Source of the DNA: Streptomyces palmae
GTDB taxonomy: Bacteria > Actinomycetota > Actinomycetes > Streptomycetales > Streptomycetaceae
Direction: 5' to 3'
Assembly (NCBI RefSeq): GCF_004684805.1
Contig: NZ_SRID01000024.1
Coordinates: 1 to 37,977 of the forward strand
Length of the DNA stretch: 37,977 nucleotides
Shown here: positions 27,591 through 37,894 of the stretch, one piece after another
How the letters are laid out: each line of letters begins with the position of its first letter
How positions within the stretch are numbered: position 1 is the stretch's first letter
The notes under the pieces: generated by a model
Told to the model about the DNA's origin: nothing
The model's database searches: none
What the model saw: only the letters and a program-made list of their open reading frames with translations
Made by a program: the position numbers and the translations under genes

Positions 27591-29114
27591 GTGTCACAGG
27601 CATCCGATGGCCGGCGGCCCGTCGTGCGGATGGTCCCGGCGGGACTGGACCCGGGAGCGGTGATCGCGCAGTCGCTGGACGACCAGTGGGCCGGGGCCGA
27701 ACTGACCCGGACCATGGCCCGGCAGGGCAGCTCCTTCGCGGACGTCGCCGATCCACGCGGCAAGGAGGTACGGGCCGAGTACATCCGAGCCCTGATCAAC
27801 ACCCGGCAGCTGGTGGTGAACCGGGTGTTCTTCTTCAACAACCCGGCCGTCAGCCGGGACCTGATCGCGGGCGGCCGGGCCCGCCGGGCACACCAGAGGC
27901 TGCTGGCGGACGGCGCCCTGGTGCCCTTCCTGCTGCGCGAGCGGGAACCCACCGACCGCCCGGCGAACGTGGAGGTCGACGAGACCGCCTTCCGGGCCTG
28001 GCAGGAGACCGTCGAGGAGCTGCCGGCGACCGACCGGGTGACCTGCGTCCGGCTGTCCTGGGACGACCAGGAGAACCGCCAGGCCACCGACTCGGCGCTG
28101 TTCAACCCGTTCGCCGCCCGGGTGCAGGGCCTGACCGCCAAGGACATCCCGCTGCTCGCCGCCCAGGTGGGCGTCGCCGAGGAGGACACCGCCCGCTTCG
28201 CCGAGACCATCGGCGAGGTGGTCCAGTTCAGCAACGAGCACCGGGTCCGGGACGAGCGGGTGACCCGCACCCAGCTGTACCGGGCCTTCGTGACCGCGAG
28301 CGGCGAGCCGGTGTCCGGCGGCCGACTCGCCCAGGACAAGCCGTTCGCTGCGGAGGTCAAGCAGCTACTGGACCTCATCTACAACGTGAACCTCGCCGAT
28401 GCGCTGGGCATGTACCCGCTCACCCCGAACGGCAGCCTGCGCCGGGTGGCCCTCCAGGAGTGGCGCGACCTCAGCGGCGGCTCGCCGGCCGGCACCGTCA
28501 CCGACGCCGAGCAGCTCATGCTCTTCCTGCGCCGCCAGTCCTTCGCCGCGGTCCAGGACCGGCTCACCCCGGGCGAGGTCGACGCGCTCGGCCTGGAGGA
28601 CATATGGCAGCTGCGGCAGAGCGAGAGCTGGCACCGGTACATGGGCGCGCTGAGCGCCCTCACCATGGACCCGCGGGACTTCGAGGAGCGGGTGGGCCCG
28701 CTCTTCCAGCGCTACCTCGAACTCAACCGGGAGATCATCCGGTTGGCCGAATCCCGGCGCGGCGGACGGGCCCGGCCGCGCGCCTGGGCCCCGGTGATCG
28801 AGGTGGTGGTCAATGTCGGCGGGGCGGTGTTCACCGCGGTCAGCGGCGAGGAGTCCTGGTCGGTGGTGGGCAGCATCGGCTCGGCGGCGGTGAGCTCCTA
28901 CGGCGGCTCGGTCCAGCTGGTGCTGCGCAACCGAAGATCCGGCCGCCGGGAGCAGAAGTTCGCCCGCGAACTGGCCACCGTCCAGCTCGACAGCGTCCGC
29001 GAGTGGCAGCGGCTGCACACCCTGGTGCGCGCGCTCCCCGGCTACCGGGAGCGCCGCGGCGCCGCGCCCGCCACCAGCACCAGCACCGTGCTGGACGACA
29101 TCCCCGAGTACTGA
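27591..29114 (+). CDS. Protein of unknown function (507 residues)
   Basis: I do not recognise the family. The N-terminal half is mixed alpha/beta with segments such as EYIRALINTRQLVVNRVFF and FNNPAVSRDLIAGG. The middle is helix-rich. A glycine-rich hydrophobic stretch at about residues 400-450 (VIEVVVNVGGAVFTAVSG and onward) could insert in or contact a membrane, followed by a basic helical tail ending in VLDDIPEY. No signal peptide or known catalytic motif is visible. The GTG at 27591 is chosen for its strong GGGAGGGG; an alternative ATG at 27504 overlaps the M14 stop. A Nudix gene follows after 41 bp and is probably co-transcribed. Confidence 0.8.
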   Translation: MSQASDGRRPVVRMVPAGLDPGAVIAQSLDDQWAGAELTRTMARQGSSFADVADPRGKEVRAEYIRALINTRQLVVNRVFFFNNPAVSRDLIAGGRARRAHQRLLADGALVPFLLREREPTDRPANVEVDETAFRAWQETVEELPATDRVTCVRLSWDDQENRQATDSALFNPFAARVQGLTAKDIPLLAAQVGVAEEDTARFAETIGEVVQFSNEHRVRDERVTRTQLYRAFVTASGEPVSGGRLAQDKPFAAEVKQLLDLIYNVNLADALGMYPLTPNGSLRRVALQEWRDLSGGSPAGTVTDAEQLMLFLRRQSFAAVQDRLTPGEVDALGLEDIWQLRQSESWHRYMGALSALTMDPRDFEERVGPLFQRYLELNREIIRLAESRRGGRARPRAWAPVIEVVVNVGGAVFTAVSGEESWSVVGSIGSAAVSSYGGSVQLVLRNRRSGRREQKFARELATVQLDSVREWQRLHTLVRALPGYRERRGAAPATSTSTVLDDIPEY

Positions 29115-29155
29115 TCCGCACCCGTCGGCCCGTACGGCACGCCCCGGAGAGGACC

Positions 29156-29875
29156 GTGATCCCGTTGACCTCGTACCAGGAGCTCCGCGCAGCCCGTCCC
29201 GACCTGTTCCGCAACGAGCCCGGCGGCATCGAGATCCTGCCGCAGGAGGTGACGGCCGAGGACGCTCGGCGCGGTGCCGGCGCGGTCGGTGTGGTCTACG
29301 CGGACCCGTACATCACCGTCGTCCGGGACCCGGTGCGCTTCCCGGACGGCTCCCCGGGGCTGTACGTACGGGTGCTGCCCAGCACCGAGCGCCCCGGAGT
29401 GGTGGTGCTGCCGATCACCGGGGACGGGGAGGTGCTGCTGATCGAGCAGTACCGGCACGCCACCCGGGCCTGGCACCTGGAAGCCCCGCGCGGCGGCGGC
29501 GAATCGCCCGACCCGGCAGCCGACGCGGCGCGGGAACTGGCCGAGGAGACCGGGGAGGAGGCGGTGGAGCTGGTGCCGCTCGGCGAGCTGCACCCGGACA
29601 CCGGGCTGCTGGCCGCCTCCGTCCGGCTGTACGCGGCCCACCTCGCGACGCGGACCCGGCAACCGGAGGAGCCCGGGGTGCGCGGGGCCGGACCCGAGGC
29701 GATCCGGCGGACGGTCCTGGTCACCGCGGCCGAGGCCGAGCGCATGATGGCCGACGGGCGGATCACCGACGGGTTCACCCTCGCCGTGCTCACCCGCGCC
29801 CGGCTGGCCGGCCTGCTGCCCACCACCGACCCGCCCCCACCGGACGGCACCGGTCAGGGCCCGGCCGCGCCCTAG
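29156..29875 (+). CDS. Nudix hydrolase family protein
   Basis: The 239-residue protein has a Nudix core: VVLPITGDGEVLLIEQYRHATRAW, then LEAPRGGGESPDPAADAARELAEETGEEA split over 29479-29565. The metal-binding RELAEETG part is intact. The loop before it is one residue short, and the first conserved Glu of the Nudix box is replaced by Pro. The pattern with EQYRHA and PRGG resembles ADP-ribose pyrophosphatase-like members. The first 80 residues (YADPYITVVRDPVRFPDG) are less conserved. The GTG start has GGAGAGG just upstream. It likely hydrolyses a nucleoside diphosphate derivative; the substrate is not known. It shares a unit with the unknown protein upstream. Confidence 0.9.
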   Translation: MIPLTSYQELRAARPDLFRNEPGGIEILPQEVTAEDARRGAGAVGVVYADPYITVVRDPVRFPDGSPGLYVRVLPSTERPGVVVLPITGDGEVLLIEQYRHATRAWHLEAPRGGGESPDPAADAARELAEETGEEAVELVPLGELHPDTGLLAASVRLYAAHLATRTRQPEEPGVRGAGPEAIRRTVLVTAAEAERMMADGRITDGFTLAVLTRARLAGLLPTTDPPPPDGTGQGPAAP

Positions 29876-29967
29876 CCGCCACCGGTCGGGGCCCGGCCCG
29901 TCCTCGCCGCCGTCGGGGCCCGGCCTGAGCGTGTGGCTCTCGCGCCCGGTCGGCGCGCCGGGCGCGG

Positions 29968-30107
29968 GCAGCCGTCGCGCAGGGGTTCCCTCGTACGCCC
30001 GGGAGGTGTAGCCGGCGAGTCGGGACCCGATCGGCCTGCCGGGGTCTCCCCGTGGGGCGCCCTTCAGGGCAGCCGCTGACGCAGGACCATCCCCTCGTAC
30101 GTCCGGG
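29968..30107. repeat. Imperfect 40-bp direct repeat between convergent genes
   Basis: A block beginning GGCAGCCG and containing CCCTCGTACG(C/T)CCGGG occurs at about 29967-30004 and again at about 30068-30107. It lies in the gap between the Nudix gene and the D-amino-acid oxidase gene. Its role is unclear; I saw no clean terminator here. Confidence 0.4.
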
Positions 30108-30110
30108 GGC

Positions 30111-31067
30111 TCACCCCACGAGGCGGGCCGCCTCCCGGGCGCAGCCCCAGGAGACGGTGACCCCGGCGCCGCCGTGCCCGTAGTTGTGCACGCACCGGGC
30201 GCCGCCGGGCAGCGGCACGGATTCCAGGCGGACCCGGGACCGGGCGGGCCGCAGTCCCACCCGGTGGCTGAGCACCCGGGCGCCCGCCAGCCGGGGATGG
30301 ACGCCGGCGCAGCGGGCCAGGATCGCCGCCGCCACCTCCGGATCGGGGGTGGTGTCCCAGGCGCCCTCCCGCGCGGTGCCGCCCAGGACCAGCCCGTACG
30401 GCTGGGGGAGCGCGTACACGGTGTCGCTGGAGGTGTGGTCGGCGGCTACGAACCACTCCTGGACGCCCGGGTTCTCCACGATCACCAGCTGGCCCTGCAC
30501 CGGCCGCACATCCGGGTCCGGCGCCAGTTCGCGGGCGCCGAGTCCGGAGCAGTTCACCACCACCGGCGCCGCGGCCGCCGCCTCGTCGAGTGAGGCCGCG
30601 GCCCGGTGGCACACGGTCCCGCCCGCAGCCTCCAGCCGCCGCCGCAGATAGGGCAGATAGGTCGTCATGTCGACCAGCGGCACCCGCGCCCGCAGGCCCT
30701 CGGCGTGGCCGCCCAGCTCCTCGGGCCGTGCCGGGCTCAGCTCCGGCAGCGCCTCGGCCCAGGGCCCGAGCTCCGCCAGGCCGGTGCCGGCCTGGGTGCC
30801 CCTCACCAGCCGCACCCCGGTCACCGCGCCACCCGCCCCGGCCAGCTCCGTCAGCACCGACAGCGTCTCCAGGGACCAGTCGCCCACCCGCTCCAGCGGC
30901 TCGATGCGATAGGGCCACCACAGCCCGCCGGCCACCGCGGAGGTGGTGTGCTCGATCGGGTCCCGGGTCCAGACGGCGACCCGCCGACCGGGGTCCTCCT
31001 CCGCCAGGACGACCGCCGTGGTCAGCCCGATCACCCCGCCGCCGATCACGATCACGTCGCTCGTCAT
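30111..31067 (-). CDS. D-amino-acid oxidase-like FAD-dependent oxidoreductase
   Basis: This 318-residue flavoprotein has the FAD-binding IGGGVIG at residues 8-14, TTSAVAGGLWWPYR, VVVNCSGLGARELAPD, VRPVQGQLVIVE, and the C-terminal family signature VHNYGHGGAGVTVSWGCA. These match D-amino-acid oxidases in order and total length. It should oxidise D-amino acids to imino acids with release of hydrogen peroxide in the cytoplasm. The start ATG at 31067 has no clear Shine-Dalgarno but has TAGGCT 6 nt upstream, so it may be leaderless. It is divergent from the ABC-F gene. Confidence 0.93.
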   Translation of the reverse strand: MTSDVIVIGGGVIGLTTAVVLAEEDPGRRVAVWTRDPIEHTTSAVAGGLWWPYRIEPLERVGDWSLETLSVLTELAGAGGAVTGVRLVRGTQAGTGLAELGPWAEALPELSPARPEELGGHAEGLRARVPLVDMTTYLPYLRRRLEAAGGTVCHRAAASLDEAAAAAPVVVNCSGLGARELAPDPDVRPVQGQLVIVENPGVQEWFVAADHTSSDTVYALPQPYGLVLGGTAREGAWDTTPDPEVAAAILARCAGVHPRLAGARVLSHRVGLRPARSRVRLESVPLPGGARCVHNYGHGGAGVTVSWGCAREAARLVG

Positions 31068-31073
31068 TCGCTC

Positions 31074-31079
31074 AGCCTA
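31074..31079 (-). promoter_or_regulatory. Candidate -10 box TAGGCT of a leaderless gene
   Basis: On the minus strand TAGGCT ends 6 nt before the ATG of the D-amino-acid oxidase gene. No -35 hexamer is obvious. Confidence 0.4.
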
Positions 31080-31362
31080 GGTGCGGGGCAGTCCCTTGAG
31101 GAGGGGTCGGGCTGGGGCACCTTTCCACCCCACTCGGGTCAGATGGGGCTGTATCCACCGACGATTGCGGAACGTGAGCGTCCGCCTCGACCGGCGGTGA
31201 CCGCCCGCGCCCGTCCCTCCACCACGCGGTGGCCCGCGCCCGGCCGGGCGGGAGGGCCGTGGTGCCCGGCCACCCTCCCCCGCACCCGCGCCCGGCGGCG
31301 ACGCGGGCCGCCGGGAGCCGCACCCAGGGGAAATCCAGGCGAGACCGGCCCGTGGGCCCGGC
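31080..31362. other. Divergent intergenic region without visible genes
   Basis: This stretch separates the D-amino-acid oxidase and ABC-F genes. Apart from the two -10-like boxes at its ends, I see no gene, hairpin of note or riboswitch. Open frames here are GC-driven. Confidence 0.5.
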
Positions 31363-31368
31363 TAGGAT
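31363..31368 (+). promoter_or_regulatory. Candidate -10 box TAGGAT of the ABC-F gene
   Basis: TAGGAT, a common streptomycete -10 form, ends 9 nt before ATG 31378. The leader would be only a few nucleotides or absent, and no Shine-Dalgarno is seen. Confidence 0.5.
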
Positions 31369-31377
31369 CGGGCCGCG

Positions 31378-33015
31378 ATGACTGCAACCCTGGTAGCCAA
31401 GGACCTCTCCGCCGGACACGGCGACCGCACCCTGTTCTCCGGCCTCGACCTGGTGGTGGCCCCCGGCGAGGTGATCGGCCTGGTGGGCGCCAACGGCGCC
31501 GGCAAGTCCACCCTGCTGCGGATGCTCGCCGGGCTGGCCGAACCGGAGCAGGGCGGGATCAGCCTCAGCCCGCCGCACGCCACCGTCGGGCACCTCCCCC
31601 AGGAGCCGGACCGGCGCCCCGGCGAGACCGTGCGCGCCTTCCTGGCCCGCCGCACCGGGGTGGCCGCCGCCCAGGCGGAACTGGACGCCACCACCCAGGC
31701 GCTGGCCGACGGAGCACCCGGCGCCGACGACGCCTATGCCGTCGCGCTGGAGCGCTGGCTCTCCCTCGGCGCCGCCGACCTGGACGAACGGGCCGAGGAG
31801 GTCGTCGCCTCACTCGGCCTGGACACCGGCCTGGACCGCGCGATGACCGCCCTCTCCGGGGGCCAGGCCGCCCGCGCCTCACTCGCCTCGCTGCTGCTCA
31901 GCCGGTACGACGTCTTCCTGCTCGACGAGCCCACCAACGACCTGGACCTGGAGGGGCTGCGGCGCCTGGAGGAGTTCGTCCAGGGCCTGCGCGCCGGGAC
32001 CGTCCTGGTCAGCCATGACCGCGAGTTCCTGGCCCGCACCGTGCACAAGGTGCTGGAAATCGACCTGGCCCAGCAGCAGGTGACCTTGTTCGGCGGCGGC
32101 TACACGGCCTATCTGGAGGAGCGCGAGACCGCCCGCCGGCACGCCCGGGAGCGCTACGAGGAGTACGCCACCACCCGCGCCACGCTGGAGGCCCGGGCCC
32201 GTACCCAGCGGGCCTGGATGGAGAAGGGCGTCAAGAACGCCCGGCGCAAGGCCAGCGACAATGACAAGATCGCCCGGAACGCACGGGTCGAGTCCACCGA
32301 GAAGCAGGCCGCCAAGGCCCGCCAGACCGACCGGATGATCGAGCGGCTGGAGACGGTCGAGGAGCCGCGCAAGGAGTGGGAGCTGCGGATGGAGATCGCC
32401 GCCGCCCCCCGCTCCGGCGCGGTGGTGGCCACCCTGCGCGGTGCCGAGGTCCAGCGCGGGGAGTTCCGGCTCGGCCCGGTGAACCTCCAGATCGACTGGG
32501 CCGACCGGGTCGCGATCACCGGCGCCAACGGCTCCGGCAAGTCCACCCTGCTGGCCGCGCTGCTCGGCCGGCTCCCCCTGGACGAGGGCTCCGCCACGCT
32601 CGGCTCCGGTGTGGTGGTCGGCGAGGTCGACCAGGCCCGCGCGCTGTTCTTCGGCGGCGAGTCCCTACTGGACGCCTTCGGCGCCGCCACCCCCGACCTG
32701 CCGCCGGCGGAGGTACGTACCCTGCTCGCCAAGTTCGGGCTCAAGGCGGACCACGTGCTGCGGTCCGCCGCCACCCTGTCGCCCGGCGAACGCACCCGAG
32801 CGGCCCTGGCGCTCCTCCAGGCCCGCGGTGTCAACCTGCTGGTCCTCGACGAGCCGACCAACCACCTCGACCTGCCCGCCATCGAGCAACTGGAGTCCGC
32901 GCTGGCCACCTACCCCGGCACGCTGCTCCTGGTCACCCACGACCGCCGCATGCTCGACGCCGTCCACACCACCCGCCACCTCCACGTCTCCAACGGCCAC
33001 CTCACAGAACCCTGA
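31378..33015 (+). CDS. ABC-F family ATPase (ribosome-associated)
   Basis: The 545-residue protein has two ATP-binding cassettes and no membrane segment. Cassette 1 has Walker [10 protein letters not shown] (about 37-45), signature LSGGQAARA (about 159) and Walker [13 protein letters not shown]. The charged linker between cassettes (about 235-345) contains [20 protein letters not shown], typical of ABC-F. Cassette 2 has GANGSGKST (about 382) and [12 protein letters not shown], with the non-standard signature [13 protein letters not shown] proteins bind the ribosomal E site; some give resistance to ribosome-targeting antibiotics and others support translation. Which applies here cannot be told, as no biosynthetic or resistance genes are adjacent. 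Confidence 0.94.
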   Translation: MTATLVAKDLSAGHGDRTLFSGLDLVVAPGEVIGLVGANGAGKSTLLRMLAGLAEPEQGGISLSPPHATVGHLPQEPDRRPGETVRAFLARRTGVAAAQAELDATTQALADGAPGADDAYAVALERWLSLGAADLDERAEEVVASLGLDTGLDRAMTALSGGQAARASLASLLLSRYDVFLLDEPTNDLDLEGLRRLEEFVQGLRAGTVLVSHDREFLARTVHKVLEIDLAQQQVTLFGGGYTAYLEERETARRHARERYEEYATTRATLEARARTQRAWMEKGVKNARRKASDNDKIARNARVESTEKQAAKARQTDRMIERLETVEEPRKEWELRMEIAAAPRSGAVVATLRGAEVQRGEFRLGPVNLQIDWADRVAITGANGSGKSTLLAALLGRLPLDEGSATLGSGVVVGEVDQARALFFGGESLLDAFGAATPDLPPAEVRTLLAKFGLKADHVLRSAATLSPGERTRAALALLQARGVNLLVLDEPTNHLDLPAIEQLESALATYPGTLLLVTHDRRMLDAVHTTRHLHVSNGHLTEP

Positions 33016-33098
33016 CAGCCCCCGCCGCCCGAAGGCGACCCAGCGACGCGCCCGTCCCTCTTCCCCGCCGCGACGGCGAACACCCCCACGGCGCTCTC

Positions 33099-33125
33099 CG
33101 GCGGGACCTCATCGAGGTCCCGCCG
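33099..33125 (+). terminator. 12-bp hairpin after the ABC-F gene
   Basis: CGGCGGGACCTC (33099-33110) pairs perfectly with 33114-33125 around an ATC loop and is followed by CTCTTTCCC. It lies 83 nt after the ABC-F stop. Its right arm is also the start of the 168-bp repeat unit. Confidence 0.7.
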
Positions 33126-33540
33126 CTCTTTCCCGCCGCGACGGCGAACACCCTCACGAGGCGTTCCGGCGGTGCCGAACAACCGCCACCATCACCGGAG
33201 CACAGGAGCCGCGGGGCATTGGCGGGACCTCACGGGTGGGGCCCGGCACGCCCTCCGGCCCGCCGCCCGAGGCAATCTAGCGACGTCCCGCCGCTCTTCC
33301 CCGCCGCGACGGCGAACACCCTCACGAGGCGTTCCGGCGGTGCCGAACAACCGCCACCATCACCGGAGCACAGGAGCCGCGGGGCATTGGCGGGACCTCA
33401 CGGGTGCGGCCCGGCACGCCCTCCGGCCCGCCGCCCGAGGCAATCTAGCGACGTCCCGCCGCTCTTTTTTCCGCCGCAACGGCGAACACCCCCACGAGGC
33501 ATCCCGGCGGTGCCAACCAACCGCCACCACCGGAGTAGAG
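33117..33540. repeat. Tandem 168-bp repeats (two full copies and one partial)
   Basis: Full copies are 33117-33284 and 33285-33452, and I count only two differences between them. A third, diverging copy runs from 33453 to about 33540. A degraded related core also occurs near 33065. Each unit starts GTCCCGCCGCTCTT, the right arm of a terminator-like stem whose left arm GGCGGGAC recurs late in the preceding unit. It also holds the small stem GGCGGT/ACCGCC. Reading frames across it have no gene-like character. The array fills most of the 619-bp gap between the convergent ABC-F and tex genes. Confidence 0.9.
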
Positions 33541-33585
33541 GAATCACGCGGCACCCAGCCCCCGAAACCCAGGCCGGAGGCCACC

Positions 33586-33618
33586 CCGTGGAGGGGAAAG
33601 CCCAAGCCCCCTCCACGG
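33586..33618 (-). terminator. Hairpin after tex
   Basis: CCGTGGAGGGG (33586-33596) pairs perfectly with 33608-33618 around an 11-nt loop, 16 nt beyond the tex stop on the minus strand. Confidence 0.75.
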
Positions 33619-33634
33619 TCGCCGTCCGCGAGGA

Positions 33635-36088
<2,454 letters not shown>

Positions 36089-36146
36089 GCTCGGCTTCCT
36101 GTCGTCCCGTCCGATTGCGTTTGCATTGTGGCAGGTGGGGGCGGCT

Positions 36147-36202
36147 CACCGGGGCACCTCCCGGCAGGAGCCGGGGCGGGCGGAAGCGGCGGTGCCCCGG
36201 TG
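36147..36202 (-). terminator. 12-bp stem after the SCO6745-family gene
   Basis: CACCGGGGCACC (36147-36158) pairs perfectly with 36191-36202. The 32-nt loop can fold further. It starts 4 nt past the stop on the minus strand, upstream of tex. Confidence 0.6.
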
Positions 36203-36206
36203 GAGG

Positions 36207-37070
36207 TCAGCCCTTGCCGAGCAGGTCCGGCGGGAAGGCGCCCGCCGCCGCGGCCTGGGCGGTGTAGGCCCCGGCCAGCTCGGTGAGGCGGGCCGTCCCG
36301 GCGGCGCCCAGGTGCTCGAAGGGCGCCCGGTCCAGCCGGTCGGTGGCGTCCTCCAGGTCCTTGCGGAGCGCGGTGCCCGCGGCGGTCAGCTCGCCCGCGG
36401 CGTCCATCATTCCGCGCTCCCGCAGCCGGTCCTGGGCCGCCGCCCACTCCTCGGGCGACCAGCCGCGCGTGCGCAGCACCCAGGCCGGGGACATCCCCCG
36501 GTCGCTGGCGGTGTGGCTGACCAGTGCCTCGACCGGGTCGAGACCGGCGTCGACGAGGGTCATCAAATGGCCGTCGCCGCGGTGCTCGCGCAGCAGTCCG
36601 GCAGCGTGCCACAGGGCCAGGTGCGGGGCGTCCGGCACCGGCAGGTCGGCGTGGGCGGCGTACAGCGGGCGGGCGGCCCGGGAACAGCCCTCGGCGGCGC
36701 GCAGCGCCAGCTCGGCGGCCTCGGCCATCTCCTTGTCGGCGATGGCCTCCTCGCCCAGCAGCCGCCGCAGCATCGAGTCCGCCGCCCGCAGCCGGGCGTC
36801 CAGGGCGGCCTGCGGGGTGATCACGTCCCAGGCGGCCGGTATGTGCCGGGCCACCAGCTCGTACTTGAAGTTGAAGAAGGCGGCGGCGACCGGGCCCGGG
36901 CCGACCTGGCCGAACGCGGCCGACCGGCCGACGAAGTAGGAGGTCATCCGGTCCGTCACCCCGTGCCGGGCCACCTCCTGCTGGAAGTCCGGGGTGAAGT
37001 AGATGGCGGCGTGCAGGGGGTTGATGACGTTCTGGCAGCGCCGTCCGGCGCGCTCGGGCAGAGAGGTCAT
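36207..37070 (-). CDS. SCO6745-family helix-rich protein
   Basis: The 287-residue protein resembles the actinobacterial SCO6745 family: a start of the form LPERAGRRCQNVINPLHAAI, then YFVGRSAAFGQVGPG, VAAAFFNFKYELVARHIPAAW, LLREHRGDGHLMTLVDAGLDPVEA and a winged-helix-like end (RGWSPEEWAAAQDRLRERGM then AAGTALRKDLEDATDRLD). Function is not established; a MarR-like wing in the C-terminal part suggests regulation. The ATG at 37070 lacks a ribosome-binding site but has TAGCGT 6 nt upstream, overlapped by a perfect palindrome, so a repressor is expected to control it. Confidence 0.85.
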   Translation of the reverse strand: MTSLPERAGRRCQNVINPLHAAIYFTPDFQQEVARHGVTDRMTSYFVGRSAAFGQVGPGPVAAAFFNFKYELVARHIPAAWDVITPQAALDARLRAADSMLRRLLGEEAIADKEMAEAAELALRAAEGCSRAARPLYAAHADLPVPDAPHLALWHAAGLLREHRGDGHLMTLVDAGLDPVEALVSHTASDRGMSPAWVLRTRGWSPEEWAAAQDRLRERGMMDAAGELTAAGTALRKDLEDATDRLDRAPFEHLGAAGTARLTELAGAYTAQAAAAGAFPPDLLGKG

Positions 37071-37076
37071 GGCCGC

Positions 37077-37082
37077 ACGCTA
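37077..37082 (-). promoter_or_regulatory. Candidate -10 box TAGCGT of a leaderless gene
   Basis: On the minus strand TAGCGT ends 6 nt before ATG 37070, and its first two bases are the last two bases of the palindrome at 37081-37092. Confidence 0.45.
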
Positions 37083-37092
37083 CCGATCGGTA
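37081..37092 (-). promoter_or_regulatory. Perfect palindrome TACCGATCGGTA, candidate operator A2
   Basis: This 12-bp perfect palindrome overlaps the proposed -10 box and is 11/12 identical to the site upstream of the reductase gene at 10626-11819. Confidence 0.6.
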
Positions 37093-37125
37093 CGGCCGGC
37101 GGCGGCCCGAACGGCCGGAAACCGC

Positions 37126-37881
37126 TCAGGGCCCGGGCCGGGTCCAGGCGAAGCGCGGCGGTCGGCGCTCCAGGAACGCGGCCACCCCCTCGGCCTCCTC
37201 GCCGCTGTGCCGGGCCTGTTCCGCCCAGTACGCCAGGCGGGCCGGATCGTCCGGGCCGGCCATGAACTCCTTGGCCGCCACCTGGCTCAGCTGCGACCGG
37301 GAGGCGAGTACCGCGGTGAACTCCGCCACCCGCTCGCCCAACGTGCCGCCCGGCAGCACCTCGTCCACCAGTCCGGTGCGCAGGGCCCGCTGGGCGTCGA
37401 TCAACTCGGCCGAGAAGAGAAGGTATTTGGCGGTGCCGGGGCCGACCAGCCGCTCCAGTCGGCGGGTGGAGGAGGGCGGGTAGACGACGCCGAGCCTGGC
37501 CGGGGTGACCCCGAACCGGCTGCCCTCCTCGGCGAACCGCAGGTCGCAGGCGGCGGCCAGCTGGCAGCCGCCGCCCACGCAGGAGCCGCGCACCGCGGCC
37601 AGCGTGGGCTTGGGGAAGGCGGCGAGCGCCTCCTCGGCCTCCACCGCCAGGCCCTTGACCCCCGCCTCCTCGGCCAGGGCCCCGATGTCGAAGCCCGCGC
37701 AGAAGGTGTCCCCGGCGCCGGTGAGCACCAGGGCCCGTACCCCGGGGTCGGCGGCGTACCGGTCCAGCACGGCGGGCAGTTCCCGCCACATGCCGGTGGT
37801 CATCGCGTTGCGTTTGGCCGGATTGCTGATGACGACGGTGGCGACGCCTTCGGCGACCGCGTGCTCCAGGCGGGGCTCCAT
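37126..37881 (-). CDS. Enoyl-CoA hydratase/isomerase family protein lacking both usual catalytic Glu
   Basis: This 251-residue crotonase-fold protein has the oxyanion-hole segments DTFCAGFDIGAL and VRGSCVGGGCQLAAACDLRF, and a C-terminal helix region AKEFMAGPDDPARL. The two glutamates that hydrate enoyl-CoA in classical members are replaced: GGGCQ has Gln where GGGCE is usual, and the next site reads FGVTPARLGVVYP, with Ala in place of the LPE Glu. Water addition is therefore doubtful; another crotonase reaction such as isomerisation, thioester hydrolysis or decarboxylation is possible. The ATG at 37881 has TACCAT 7 nt upstream and no Shine-Dalgarno. It sits 55 bp upstream of the SCO6745-family gene, in the same direction, with the palindrome between them. 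Confidence 0.9.
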   Translation of the reverse strand: MEPRLEHAVAEGVATVVISNPAKRNAMTTGMWRELPAVLDRYAADPGVRALVLTGAGDTFCAGFDIGALAEEAGVKGLAVEAEEALAAFPKPTLAAVRGSCVGGGCQLAAACDLRFAEEGSRFGVTPARLGVVYPPSSTRRLERLVGPGTAKYLLFSAELIDAQRALRTGLVDEVLPGGTLGERVAEFTAVLASRSQLSQVAAKEFMAGPDDPARLAYWAEQARHSGEEAEGVAAFLERRPPRFAWTRPGP

Positions 37882-37888
37882 GCGGCGG

Positions 37889-37894
37889 ATGGTA
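37889..37894 (-). promoter_or_regulatory. Candidate -10 box TACCAT of a leaderless gene
   Basis: On the minus strand TACCAT ends 7 nt before ATG 37881. The remaining bases to the window end show no further feature. Confidence 0.4.

Noticed and set aside
30064..30110. Short extra coding segment (ending MVLRQRLP) after the D-amino-acid oxidase stop
   Set aside because: It is in another frame, is only a few residues long, and overlaps an imperfect direct repeat.
33117..33540. CRISPR array or insertion sequence in the 168-bp repeats
   Set aside because: There are no short repeats with unique spacers, no transposase frame, and no terminal inverted repeats with target duplications.
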